From Ignisphaera sp. (GTDB taxonomy: Archaea > Thermoproteota > Thermoprotei_A > Sulfolobales > Ignisphaeraceae): a DNA stretch of 64,000 bases. The DNA lies in NCBI GenBank assembly GCA_038735125.1, contig JAVYNU010000001.1, forward strand, positions 405,672 through 469,671, in the 5' to 3' direction. The notes below the pieces were generated by a model that had not been told where the DNA came from, did not search any database, and worked only from the letters and a program-made list of their open reading frames with translations. A program made the position numbers and the translations under genes. Shown one piece after another: positions 1-7,900 of this stretch; the first letter of the stretch is position 1; each line of letters opens with the position of its first letter.

Positions 1-449
1 TCTCGTCTTCTAAAATCTTCTAATGTTCTTGGATCTCCTTGTCTTCCCCTAGCTAATATCCTTTCAAATCTCGTTTTCTGCGATGAGTGGATAGCTAAGA
101 TAAAAACTTTTTTATCGACTTGCTTGCCTATGGTTTCAATTTCGTCTAAGCTTCTGACACCATCTACTATGACTATACAGCTAGAACTGCATGCACGAGC
201 TATTCTATCTAAAGCAAGTTTTGCAATAGCATCTTTTCCGAATTTTCTTCTCAATTCATTTGCAATATTAAGTATATTCTCTAAGGTTGGTTCCAACCCT
301 CTTTGCGCAACCTCCTCTCTTACTACATCACCTAGGGATACTACTGGCAAACCTAGTTCCCTAGCTACATTAGCTACAACGCTTTTTCCAGCACCTGGTA
401 ACCCAGCTAGCACTATAACTACCTTGCATAGGGTTCCATAACTCAACAT
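1..449 (-). CDS. UPF0200 family P-loop kinase-like protein (partial, C-terminus outside window)
   Basis: The reverse strand opens with an ATG at 449 and stays open to base 1, giving about 149 residues; the C-terminus lies beyond the window. A Walker A loop (GLPGAGKS, residues 16-23) follows the first beta strand, and a second strand ends in VIVDGVRS, as in the archaeal UPF0200 proteins related to dephospho-CoA kinase and adenylate kinase. The family is a predicted nucleotide-dependent kinase whose substrate is not established. The gene is divergent from the SAH hydrolase gene across an AT-rich gap of about 260 bases. Family membership is judged from the P-loop and the order of motifs seen here. 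Confidence 0.8.
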   Translation of the reverse strand, partial: MLSYGTLCKVVIVLAGLPGAGKSVVANVARELGLPVVSLGDVVREEVAQRGLEPTLENILNIANELRRKFGKDAIAKLALDRIARACSSSCIVIVDGVRSLDEIETIGKQVDKKVFILAIHSSQKTRFERILARGRQGDPRTLEDFRRR

Positions 450-711
450 ATTAACATCGCCTTTGGATAAACATTCTCTGTATTTTTTTATAAATCAAGA
501 GTATGCCGTTCTTCAATAAAAATAGTCTTTAGCTCAATATTTATTTTTACATATTTCTAAATTCATTTGCAAATGCAAAATTGAAAGTCAGCAATCGCGA
601 AGCTGTTTTTATCTCTATGGATCTAAGCTATATGAGTTTCATCTGTGGAGACGTTTAACTTAAATACTTAAGGCGAAAGATAAGATACTGAAGCTGTTGA
701 GGTGCAAGTCT
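450..711. promoter_or_regulatory. Divergent promoter region between UPF0200 gene and ahcY
   Basis: AT-rich spacer. A TATA-like stretch ttaaatactta at about 660-670 lies roughly 25 bases before the expected ahcY transcript start, so the ahcY leader would be very short. On the other strand the AT-rich block near 485-500 (ttttttataaat) could serve the UPF0200 gene. No further gene is seen. Confidence 0.4.
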
Positions 712-1956
712 GTGAGCTATAAAGTAAAGGATATGAGTCTTGCTGAGAAGGGTAGAAAGCAGATTGAATGGGCTCGTATGCATATGCCTGTTTTAAGGAT
801 TATTGCAGATGAGTTTAGTAGAGAAAAGCCTTTAGATGGTATAAGGATCGCTGCTGTTCTGCATGTGACCAAGGAGACAGCAGTTTTGGCTGAGACATTA
901 ATGGCCGGGGGTGCAGAGGTCTGGCTTGCCGCCAGCAACCCCCTCTCTACACAGGACGATGTTGCAGCTGCGCTAGCCTCTGAGGGCGTTCATGTATATG
1001 CTTGGAGAGGTGAAACAGAGGAAGAGTACTTTGGCGCAATAAAAACTGTTGCTAGTGCAGAGCCACAGATAGTAATTGATGATGGCGGGGATCTGCATGC
1101 ATATCTTCATAGTACTGCCCAAGAAATTGCAAAGAAGGTGTTTGGAGGCACCGAAGAAACTACAACAGGAGTTCTTAGGCTAAAGGCCATGGAGAAGCAA
1201 GGGATTCTGAAGTACCCTGTGATAGCAGTTAACAACGCGTTGACGAAATTCATGTTCGATAATAGGTATGGAACTGGTCAAAGCACAATTGATGGTATAC
1301 TAAGAGCTACGAACATTCTCATAGCTGGTAAAATAGTTGTTGTTGCTGGTTATGGCTGGGTTGGAAGAGGTATTGCATGGAAAGCCAGGGGAATGGGAGC
1401 AAGGGTAATAGTGGCAGAAGTCGACCCCATTAGAGCTCTAGAAGCTGTTATGGATGGGTTCGAGGTTATGAAAATGGATGAAGCTGCTGAAATAGGTGAT
1501 GTATTTATAACTGCTACCGGAAACATTAATGTTATAACAAAAACCCATTTTGAGAAAATGAAAGATGGGGCAATACTGGCAAACGCTGGTCACTTTGATG
1601 TGGAGGTCAGCGTAAAAGACTTAGAGTCAATGGCTATTTCAAAAAGAGAAATTAGAGATTGCGTGACGGAGTATATGCTATATAACAGGAAAAGACTTTA
1701 TATTCTCGGAAGAGGGAGGCTTGTGAACCTTGTTTGTGCAGAGGGGCACTCAAGTGAGGTTATGGATATGAGTTTTGCGAACCAAGCTCTGGCAGCTAGA
1801 TACATTGTTAAGAATAGAGAAGTTTTAGAGAAAAAGGTCTATAATGTGCCATTAGAAATAGATCGGAGAGTTGCAGAGCTAAAGCTACGGTCCATGGGCA
1901 TAGAAATAGATGTGTTAACAGATGAGCAGAGGAAATACTTAGAAAGTTGGTTATAA
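712..1956 (+). CDS. ahcY: S-adenosyl-L-homocysteine hydrolase
   Basis: A 414-residue cytoplasmic NAD-dependent enzyme that splits S-adenosylhomocysteine into adenosine and homocysteine and so relieves inhibition of methyltransferases. The N-terminal catalytic part contains the [15 protein letters not shown] region. The NAD-binding Rossmann domain carries [22 protein letters not shown] at mid-protein, and the C-terminal part has the NAGHFDVEV segment. Length is normal for archaeal enzymes. An in-frame TTG exists at 697, but GAGGTG at 699-704 fits the GTG at 712 as start with 7 bases spacing. It stands alone on the plus strand and converges on the DUF99 gene. Confidence 0.96.
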   Translation: MSYKVKDMSLAEKGRKQIEWARMHMPVLRIIADEFSREKPLDGIRIAAVLHVTKETAVLAETLMAGGAEVWLAASNPLSTQDDVAAALASEGVHVYAWRGETEEEYFGAIKTVASAEPQIVIDDGGDLHAYLHSTAQEIAKKVFGGTEETTTGVLRLKAMEKQGILKYPVIAVNNALTKFMFDNRYGTGQSTIDGILRATNILIAGKIVVVAGYGWVGRGIAWKARGMGARVIVAEVDPIRALEAVMDGFEVMKMDEAAEIGDVFITATGNINVITKTHFEKMKDGAILANAGHFDVEVSVKDLESMAISKREIRDCVTEYMLYNRKRLYILGRGRLVNLVCAEGHSSEVMDMSFANQALAARYIVKNREVLEKKVYNVPLEIDRRVAELKLRSMGIEIDVLTDEQRKYLESWL

Positions 1957-1974
1957 TCTCTAAATAGTTTTTCG

Positions 1975-2577
1975 TCAATCAAATTCCTTGAAATATAATC
2001 TACCAAGCAATGACGCAATTCTGTCTGCTACGTGAAGAGGGTATGGATAGGAATAATATTTACACATTTTTTTAAGAATTGTCTCCGCCAAACTTATTGG
2101 TAAACCAATGGAGTAATATCTCAAAGTTGTTTCCCCAACCTTTACAGTGTTGGAGTATAGATAAGCACGCTCTATGACTGAAAACCTATATGTATAATCA
2201 ATAAAATGCTTTTTCAATGCAAAATAAATTTTCTCTAGATTAAGAGGATGTCTAAACATAGTTACTACTGGAATGGAGTATATATTGTAAATCCTAAATG
2301 GGTCAACAATATTAAATCCTGCGTATGTTATACCATCCAGAAATATTGCATCAATTTCATATCTGGAAGTAGCATTTTCAACTATTTCTATGGCTCTTCG
2401 GGTTCCATCTAGTGAATCTATTGTTATATAATTTAGGAGAACATCAATTATTTTATGGTTGCATGTTAGAACGCCAACTAGAAATGTTTTTCTTTTTGGC
2501 TCTAGTCTCTTATAAAGGACGTTAAAATAGCCATCATCTATTCCCAGAAAGCAACTGTGATACATATGGATCTTCAC
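1975..2577 (-). CDS. DUF99 (UPF0215) endonuclease V-like protein
   Basis: A 200-residue protein with the N-terminal FLGIDDGYF motif and a central FLDGITYAGFN motif, both typical of the archaeal DUF99 family, whose fold belongs to the endonuclease V/RNase H-like superfamily. Its role is not established; nucleic-acid processing is the usual guess. The start is GTG at 2577 and no good ribosome binding site is visible, but the gene overlaps the 3' end of the upstream orc1/cdc6 gene by 44 bases, so translation is probably coupled. The second ATG in frame (residue 5) is an alternative start. Confidence 0.82.
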   Translation of the reverse strand: MKIHMYHSCFLGIDDGYFNVLYKRLEPKRKTFLVGVLTCNHKIIDVLLNYITIDSLDGTRRAIEIVENATSRYEIDAIFLDGITYAGFNIVDPFRIYNIYSIPVVTMFRHPLNLEKIYFALKKHFIDYTYRFSVIERAYLYSNTVKVGETTLRYYSIGLPISLAETILKKMCKYYSYPYPLHVADRIASLLGRLYFKEFD

Positions 2578-3754
2578 TGAGTGCTTTTACTACAACTTCT
2601 TCTGGGACCGCTAAGGATATAACTCTTGTTTTGCCATATCTTCCTCTACTTATGACCCTAGCCGTTATTATGCCTGTCATATCTAATTCGCTTAGAATAT
2701 CGCTAACCCTTCTCTGTGTGACACTTTCAATCCCTATTTTTGTGCATAAGGACTTGTAGTGCGTATACACCTCTCCTGTTGTTGTTTTTCCATCGCTAGC
2801 TTTCGTAAGGTTTAGAATTGCTAGCAGGACAAGCTTGCTGTGCAAAGGCATAGTTGATATGACCTCGCCTGCTCTATCAACCTCTATTTCTCTTAGAGCC
2901 TTATATACATGCTCCGCCAAAACCTTTTCACTTCCTTCTCTCTCAGCTATCTCTCCAGCAACTCTCAGTAGATCAAGAGCTCTTCTAGCATCTCCATGTT
3001 CTCTGGCAGCCAATGCTGCGCATAGACTGATAACAGATTTGTCTATAGCATCTTGTTTGAATGCTATTTTTGCTCGCCTGGTAAGTATGTCTTCTAATTG
3101 CATTGCGTTGTAAGGCGGAAAAACAAGTTCTACTTCGCCTAGGCTACTTCTAACCCTCGGGTCAATGTCTTCAACTAGCTTCAAATCATTTGTTATTCCA
3201 ATTATAGCTATTTTTGAGTTGGCCAGCTCGTCGCTGCTTCTGGTCAATCTATATAGTATCTCATCACCGCTTCTCTTTATCAAGAAATCAATTTCATCGA
3301 GTACAGCAATCATTATAGATGACCTAGAATCCAAAACCTTTAGAAATCTTCTATATGCTTCTGCAGTAGATATTCCAGTGAATGGCAACTTCAATCCTAT
3401 GCATTCAGCAAGCTTAACTACAACCCTATATGTTGTGTCATCTTGTCTAGTGTTGACATAGCATGGAATGATGTCTACGCCAAGCTCAATGGACTTCCCA
3501 TACAACCTCTTCAAAACATATTTAGTCACAGCAGTTTTGCCCGTGCCTGTCAGCCCATAGATAAACACATTGCTAGGCTTGGAACCCTTCAATGCTGGTG
3601 CAATTATCGAACCCAGCTTAGCTATTTGCTCTTCTCTATGAGGAAGTTCGTCAGGTATATACTCTGGTCTCAGAACATCTCTATTAACAAATACAGTAGA
3701 TCTAAGCGTATTCACAAAAATCTTGTCAAGCAAATCATTCACAGCTTCACTCAT
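2534..3754 (-). CDS. orc1: Orc1/Cdc6 replication initiator ATPase
   Basis: A 406-residue AAA+ protein that binds origin boxes and helps load the MCM helicase. Walker A is GLTGTGKT and Walker B is IAVLDEIDFL. Sensor-like IIGITND follows, then a C-terminal winged helix (QRRVSDILSELDMTGIITARV). An in-frame TTG at 3763 is possible, but ATG at 3754 begins MSEAVNDLLDKIF, the usual family start region. It precedes and overlaps the DUF99 gene. Archaeal origins often lie beside this gene, yet the 120 bases upstream hold no recognisable origin recognition box. Confidence 0.95.
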   Translation of the reverse strand: MSEAVNDLLDKIFVNTLRSTVFVNRDVLRPEYIPDELPHREEQIAKLGSIIAPALKGSKPSNVFIYGLTGTGKTAVTKYVLKRLYGKSIELGVDIIPCYVNTRQDDTTYRVVVKLAECIGLKLPFTGISTAEAYRRFLKVLDSRSSIMIAVLDEIDFLIKRSGDEILYRLTRSSDELANSKIAIIGITNDLKLVEDIDPRVRSSLGEVELVFPPYNAMQLEDILTRRAKIAFKQDAIDKSVISLCAALAAREHGDARRALDLLRVAGEIAEREGSEKVLAEHVYKALREIEVDRAGEVISTMPLHSKLVLLAILNLTKASDGKTTTGEVYTHYKSLCTKIGIESVTQRRVSDILSELDMTGIITARVISRGRYGKTRVISLAVPEEVVVKALSEDPYVSQLLSGNR

Positions 3755-3852
3755 AATCCTCAATCACGCTACACAAGCTTTGCATATAAAAAATAAATAA
3801 TCTGTTAATATAATTAAATAGTTGAAAACAGCTTTTTAAGCTGGCAACTACA

Positions 3853-3862
3853 AAATATTTAT
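3853..3862 (+). promoter_or_regulatory. TATA box of tRNA-Ala
   Basis: The sequence aaatatttat lies about 25 bases before the first base of tRNA-Ala, the normal distance for an archaeal TATA box. Confidence 0.5.
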
Positions 3863-3880
3863 GTTTTTGGTAAACAAGCT

Positions 3881-3956
3881 GGGCCGGTAGCTCAGCTGGA
3901 AGAGCGCTCGGTTCGCACCCGAGAGGTCCCGGGTTCGAATCCCGGCCGGTCCACCA
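3881..3956 (+). tRNA. tRNA-Ala (anticodon CGC)
   Basis: A full cloverleaf can be drawn: acceptor GGGCCGG with CCGGTCC, anticodon stem CTCGG/CCGAG with loop TTCGCAC giving anticodon CGC, and T arm CCGGG-TTCGAAT-CCCGG. Discriminator A and a gene-encoded CCA (3954-3956) follow. No intron is present. It reads codon GCG. Confidence 0.97.
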
Positions 3957-4113
3957 AAACATAATTTTGAATTTTGCGATGGAATTGGTTGCATAAAGTA
4001 TGTTGGATTGTCTAATCAGAAATTGCATTATATCTTAGATGGTAGAAGACTTAAAAAGAAAGGTTGGATTACAACAAAATTGTTGTGCTATCAAAAAAAA
4101 TTGCTTTATAATT

Positions 4114-6255
4114 TTATAAGCCGAATAGTATTAGCGGTATTATTACTGATGATGACACCGCCATTACTTTGATCATAATGTTTATTGCTGGTCCAGCAGC
4201 ATCTTTTAGCGGGTCTCCAACAGTATCTCCTACAACTGCTGCTTTATGCGTCTCTGTTCCCTTTCCTCCGAAGTTTCCTGTCTCTATGAACTTCTTTGCG
4301 TTGTCCCAGGTGTTTCCGACGTTTCCTTGGAATAGGCCAAGCAGTAGTCCAGAGCCTATAGAACCAGTTAATAATCCTCCAAGTATTGCCGCTCCCTTCC
4401 ACATATCACCGCTTGCCGGCCCTACCAAGGCTATGATTATCGGCATTATTATTGCTAGCAACCCTGGCGCTATTAACCTTCTCAAAGCATAGAATGTGAC
4501 TATCTGTACCGCTCTTTCATAGTCTGGTCTCTCCTTCCATTCTAGAATGCCTGGCTTCTCTCTAAACTGTCTTCTAATCTCATCGACAAGCTTTCCAGCA
4601 GCTGCTGTAACGGCTTGTATAACCATTGCAACGAATAGAGCTACTGCTACAACGCCTATTATTATCCCTCCTATGAAGTATGCTCCATATTCTGGATGCC
4701 CGGCATTGAATATCATTTGCATGACGGTGTCTACTCTAAGACCACTTCTACTCGATAAGACGCTTGCAAAACTGAAGAGTAATGCTAGTGCTGTTAGAGC
4801 TGCGGAGCCTATTGCATATCCCTTTGATATAGATTTCATGGTGTTTCCAGCAGAGTCAAGCATGTCTGCAAGTGACCTCACATCTTCTTCATAGCCTGCT
4901 TGCTCAGCTAGGCCTGCTGTATTGTCAACTATCGGGCCATATGCATCAGCTGCGACAACTATTGGGGCTGTGGCAAGCATCCCTGTTCCAGCTAGCGCAG
5001 CTGAGTATATTCCTGCCAACAGCTTTTCTGATGTGCTTAGTGCAGAGCCTATGGCGTAGGATCCTACGGCTGCTAACGCTATTGCAACGCTAGGTATGAA
5101 TGTGCTGTAGAACCCCATGGATAAGCCACTTAGAATTGTTAGCGCTGGCCCGAACTGCGAGTTTTGAGCAACGATTTTGACCGGTCTGTACATTGGCGAG
5201 GTGAAGTAGTCTGAGGTGAACCCAACTATAGCACCAGCGACTAGCCCCAGCACCCCCACTATGAATGCTGGTGAAATAGATGGTGCTAAAGCATAGGTGA
5301 TTATACCGTTTATCACAGCTGCACCAACTATAGATAGAATAGATGTTGTTGTCAACGTTCTTCCGGGCTGTTTGAATGGTGATATTGAGACGAATTGTGC
5401 TATTACTATTGATGCTAGAAGAGCTGTTGCGCTAAATAGAACTGGGTATGCCACTAAATCAAGATTTCCAAGCACAGCCGCTATAGCCATTGGCGCTATC
5501 ATGCCCTCTACATATGATTCGAATAGGTCTGCACCCATTCCAGCACAGTCACCAACATTATCACCAACATTGTCTGCAATAACACCTGGGTTCCTAGGGT
5601 CATCTTCTGGTATCCCAACCTCAACCTTGCCAACAAGGTCTGCACCAACATCAGCAGCCTTGGTATATATGCCTCCGCCAACTCTAGCAAAGAGCGCTGC
5701 CGTGCTAGCGCCGAAGGCGTAGCCCAGCAGTATCTGAGTAACGTCTACAGGGTTTGAAAAACCGCCTAGTGCTATGAAAAGTCCTGCTGTGCCTAAGAGA
5801 CCTATTCCACCAACTAGAAAACCTGTTACAGACCCCCCTCTAAATGCCAATGCTAGTGCATCTTTTAGTCCCCTTCTAGTAAGCGTGTTTAAAACCCTAA
5901 TATTGCTGAGAACACCCATGAGCATGCCGACAATGCTAACTGTTGCAGAGCTCAACCCTCCAAGGAGATATGCTACACCAGTCCACAGCACTAAACTACT
6001 GCCGGTAACTATCCCCACAACTATCAAAATTATCGACACTATCGAGATTATAGAGAGTATTACAGTGTACTGAGCCTTTATATAGGCAATAGAGGCACTC
6101 TTTATATAACCATGTATCTGAGCAGCTCTCTTGCTTTTTTCATCGTCCTCCAAAATTTTATGCCTTGTTATATACAGTATCAAGCCAATAACATACAAAA
6201 CACCTATTACTCCTGAGACCAATCCAAGCCACATACTTGTCTCAACTAGTGACAT
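4114..6255 (-). CDS. hppA: Membrane-bound H+-translocating pyrophosphatase, K+-independent type
   Basis: A 713-residue polytopic membrane protein that pumps ions with pyrophosphate hydrolysis. The substrate site is intact: DVGADLVGKVE and the acidic DPRNPGVIADNVGDNVGD block in the first half, and GDTVGDPLKDAAGPA near the C-terminus. The determinant after GNT is lysine (K474, in GNTMKSISKGYAIGSA) rather than the alanine of K+-dependent enzymes, so K+-independent proton pumping is inferred. It is monocistronic. A duplicated TATA-like unit lies 60-85 bases upstream. Confidence 0.95.
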   Translation of the reverse strand: MSLVETSMWLGLVSGVIGVLYVIGLILYITRHKILEDDEKSKRAAQIHGYIKSASIAYIKAQYTVILSIISIVSIILIVVGIVTGSSLVLWTGVAYLLGGLSSATVSIVGMLMGVLSNIRVLNTLTRRGLKDALALAFRGGSVTGFLVGGIGLLGTAGLFIALGGFSNPVDVTQILLGYAFGASTAALFARVGGGIYTKAADVGADLVGKVEVGIPEDDPRNPGVIADNVGDNVGDCAGMGADLFESYVEGMIAPMAIAAVLGNLDLVAYPVLFSATALLASIVIAQFVSISPFKQPGRTLTTTSILSIVGAAVINGIITYALAPSISPAFIVGVLGLVAGAIVGFTSDYFTSPMYRPVKIVAQNSQFGPALTILSGLSMGFYSTFIPSVAIALAAVGSYAIGSALSTSEKLLAGIYSAALAGTGMLATAPIVVAADAYGPIVDNTAGLAEQAGYEEDVRSLADMLDSAGNTMKSISKGYAIGSAALTALALLFSFASVLSSRSGLRVDTVMQMIFNAGHPEYGAYFIGGIIIGVVAVALFVAMVIQAVTAAAGKLVDEIRRQFREKPGILEWKERPDYERAVQIVTFYALRRLIAPGLLAIIMPIIIALVGPASGDMWKGAAILGGLLTGSIGSGLLLGLFQGNVGNTWDNAKKFIETGNFGGKGTETHKAAVVGDTVGDPLKDAAGPAINIMIKVMAVSSSVIIPLILFGL

Positions 6256-6317
6256 TGTTCACCATCCTACAATATTTATTAATGCGAGATCTGGTTGAGA
6301 TTTTTCAATATTAAAAC

Positions 6318-6341
6318 CTTGTTTATATACTTGTTTATATA
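6318..6341 (-). promoter_or_regulatory. Tandemly duplicated 12-bp TATA-like promoter unit upstream of hppA
   Basis: Two identical adjacent 12-bp units (cttgtttatata on the plus strand) lie 63-86 bases before the hppA start. On the minus strand each reads as tatataaacaag, a good archaeal TATA box, so two offset starts for the hppA transcript are possible. Confidence 0.45.
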
Positions 6342-6565
6342 CAAGTATGCACTATATATAAAATGATTATAGGGTATATCAACACCATGACCTCTCATTT
6401 TGTAACAAGCTAGCTCCAATCCAATAAATGACAAACTCTTGATGTAGCAGACCAGGATTTAAACGCAACATCTTCTACTTGGCAAGTCGCCTAGCAAAGA
6501 AAGCGCTGATGAGATTCTCTGTATACAAAAGCACTGTTAAAGCCTGTTACCTAGAGCTCTCAGAC

Positions 6566-6603
6566 AGGCTGTTGCAGATTTAACGATAGATTTAAATACT
6601 TTT
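6566..6603 (-). repeat. 38-bp dispersed repeat, copy A (inverted relative to 52072-52109)
   Basis: Read on the minus strand, all 38 bases are identical to 52072-52109 on the plus strand. The unit starts with a TATA-like gtatttaaat and ends in gcaacagcct. Copy A runs directly into a possible hairpin (AGCCTGT...ACAGGCT). Both copies lie in intergenic DNA. Confidence 0.85.
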
Positions 6604-6651
6604 GAATACCTCTAAATACTTGGTAAGCGATGGAGATTGTTTATTGTTTGT

Positions 6652-7179
6652 TTACTCCTCTGGATACGCCGTTGCTGCTGGAACTATTTTGAACCCTGTT
6701 TCTCTAGAGCCTACAACCTTTGTATTCACATCTATTACTAAGTAAGTCGTTTTGCTTGGTTGAATCTCTACACCTCCCCCAATTATCACAACAGTTATTT
6801 CACCTGGTGGCACTTCTGCGCTATAGTTTTTGTTAGCTATTGTAACTACTGCTTGAAGAATCCTAAATCTAATAAGATTGTATTTACCTGCTGGAAGACT
6901 TGCTTTCCCTACGACCCTACTCACATTTACAACATCCGCAAGATCTATTTCACTGCCCGTGGCAACCTCATACCACCCGGATTCGTTTCCAACATCCGCT
7001 CTATGGACCGCAATTTCGCTATAGCGTATATACACATGTGTTGCCTCACCCCATTCACGCGGGGGATCCACAATCTTAATTACAAGGGTGCCATAGTTGG
7101 TGAACCTGAGGTAAAATAGGTATAGGCCTAAAGCAACTATAGCTAGCAAGACTATTAGTAAGGCCATCTTCATAGACAT
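6652..7179 (-). CDS. DUF4382 domain protein, N-terminally membrane anchored
   Basis: 175 residues. Residues 5-25 form one hydrophobic helix (ALLIVLLAIVALGLYLFYL), followed by a beta-rich domain that starts GTLVIKIVDPP and continues THVYIRYSEIAVHRAD and GWYEVA, the pattern of DUF4382. The domain is probably outside the membrane. Family function is unknown; many members are secreted or surface anchored. It stands alone. A TATA-like tttataaag (minus strand, about 7212-7220) lies upstream. ATG 7179 and ATG 7173 are equally possible starts. Confidence 0.75.
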   Translation of the reverse strand: MSMKMALLIVLLAIVALGLYLFYLRFTNYGTLVIKIVDPPREWGEATHVYIRYSEIAVHRADVGNESGWYEVATGSEIDLADVVNVSRVVGKASLPAGKYNLIRFRILQAVVTIANKNYSAEVPPGEITVVIIGGGVEIQPSKTTYLVIDVNTKVVGSRETGFKIVPAATAYPEE

Positions 7180-7417
7180 TACTCATTCCCCAAGATGGTG
7201 CTTACACCAAGCAAGCTTTATAAATCTTTTGGGATACAAGCTCCCTAGTTGCTTTGTGCTAGGCACCTCAATATATCCTGAATGCCTAAATCTAGCTTCT
7301 AGATGTCGAGCACAACCTCGTAGTATAGTAAGTCTTGTGATTGTTCTTCGGTGTTACAGAGCTTTCCTAACATCATCCATTCGAGGTGGTCAGAATGATG
7401 CAGATGATGTTCATATG
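7180..7417. other. Intergenic spacer between the DUF4382 gene and tRNA-Lys
   Basis: Carries the promoter of the minus-strand DUF4382 gene near 7212-7220. A plus-strand open frame across here and the tRNA has no coding character. I see nothing else convincing. Confidence 0.4.
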
Positions 7418-7494
7418 TGGCGGGCCCGCCGGGATTTGAACCCGGGACCTACGGGTTAAAAGCCCGCCGCTCTACCTAGCTGAGCTACGGGCCC
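7418..7494 (-). tRNA. tRNA-Lys (anticodon UUU)
   Basis: On the minus strand GGGCCCG pairs with CGGGCCC, the D arm is TAGCTCAGCTAGGTAGAGC, and the anticodon stem GCGGG/CCCGT encloses CTTTTAA with anticodon TTT. The T arm is CCGGG-TTCAAAT-CCCGG, followed by G and an encoded CCA (7418-7420). No intron. Confidence 0.97.
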
Positions 7495-7633
7495 TCTCGA
7501 ATCTTCGAGATGTAACCTATGTAGTGCTGTGTTTAAAAGGTTTATATGCTTCTTTTCCAGAGTTGAGCTTATAAGCAGTATTCTGAAGTAATCTATCTCA
7601 CACTATGCTTTTATACTGTTTTTGGTGTGATTA

Positions 7634-7894
7634 ATGCCTGGAAAAAGATCTTTGCAAGACCTAAGCAAGGTTTTGGAGCACGAGCTTGTGCCAAAGCATG
7701 AGGTTTTAAGTGTTGAAGAAGGTGTAGAGATACTGCGGAGATATGGTATCAAGCCAGAGCAGTTGCCTTGGCTTCGGGCAAGCGACCCTGTGGCAAGAGC
7801 TATTGGTGCTAAGCCTGGGGATATAGTAAGGATATATAGGAGAAGTCCAACAGCTGGCGAAATAATTGCTTATAGATATGTTGTTCCTGGGTAG
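7634..7894 (+). CDS. rpoH: DNA-directed RNA polymerase subunit H
   Basis: 86 residues, matching archaeal RpoH/eukaryotic Rpb5 C-terminal domain: [11 protein letters not shown] near the start, then [37 protein letters not shown]. It is the first gene of the large RNA polymerase operon, 6 bases before rpoB. The upstream spacer between tRNA-Lys and the gene contains several TATA-like stretches (for example gcttataagc near 7570), so this is the likely promoter of the whole cluster. Confidence 0.96.
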   Translation: MPGKRSLQDLSKVLEHELVPKHEVLSVEEGVEILRRYGIKPEQLPWLRASDPVARAIGAKPGDIVRIYRRSPTAGEIIAYRYVVPG

Positions 7895-7900
7895 ACCCAC

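Larger units (their letters stand above)
6256..6651. other. 396-base intergenic region between hppA and the DUF4382 gene
   Basis: It holds the duplicated hppA promoter unit (6318-6341) and one copy of a 38-bp repeat (6566-6603) also found at 52072. Next to the repeat, agcctgt at 6541-6547 and acaggct at 6564-6570 form the arms of a 7-bp inverted repeat. No reading frame with a plausible start and ribosome binding site was found. Confidence 0.6.

Noticed and set aside
124..441. Plus-strand open frame of 105 codons
   Set aside because: It is antisense to the UPF0200 kinase gene, which has a clear P-loop; the plus frame has no family features.
3764..3880. Replication origin directly upstream of orc1
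   Set aside because: Only about 117 bases, with no recognisable origin box; the AT-rich sequence is explained by promoters.
3747..4028. Minus-strand open frame of 93 codons across tRNA-Ala
   Set aside because: It runs through the tRNA gene and encodes a typical tRNA-antisense peptide (GRDSNPGPLGCEPSALP).
7370..7420. Possible box C/D guide RNA (atgatg and ctga elements near tRNA-Lys)
   Set aside because: The C box is imperfect on either strand and no full C-D'-C'-D set with proper spacing can be drawn.
7229..7459. Plus-strand open frame of 76 codons ending in tRNA-Lys
   Set aside because: It reads antisense through the tRNA (ARRDLNPGPTG) and has no ribosome binding site.
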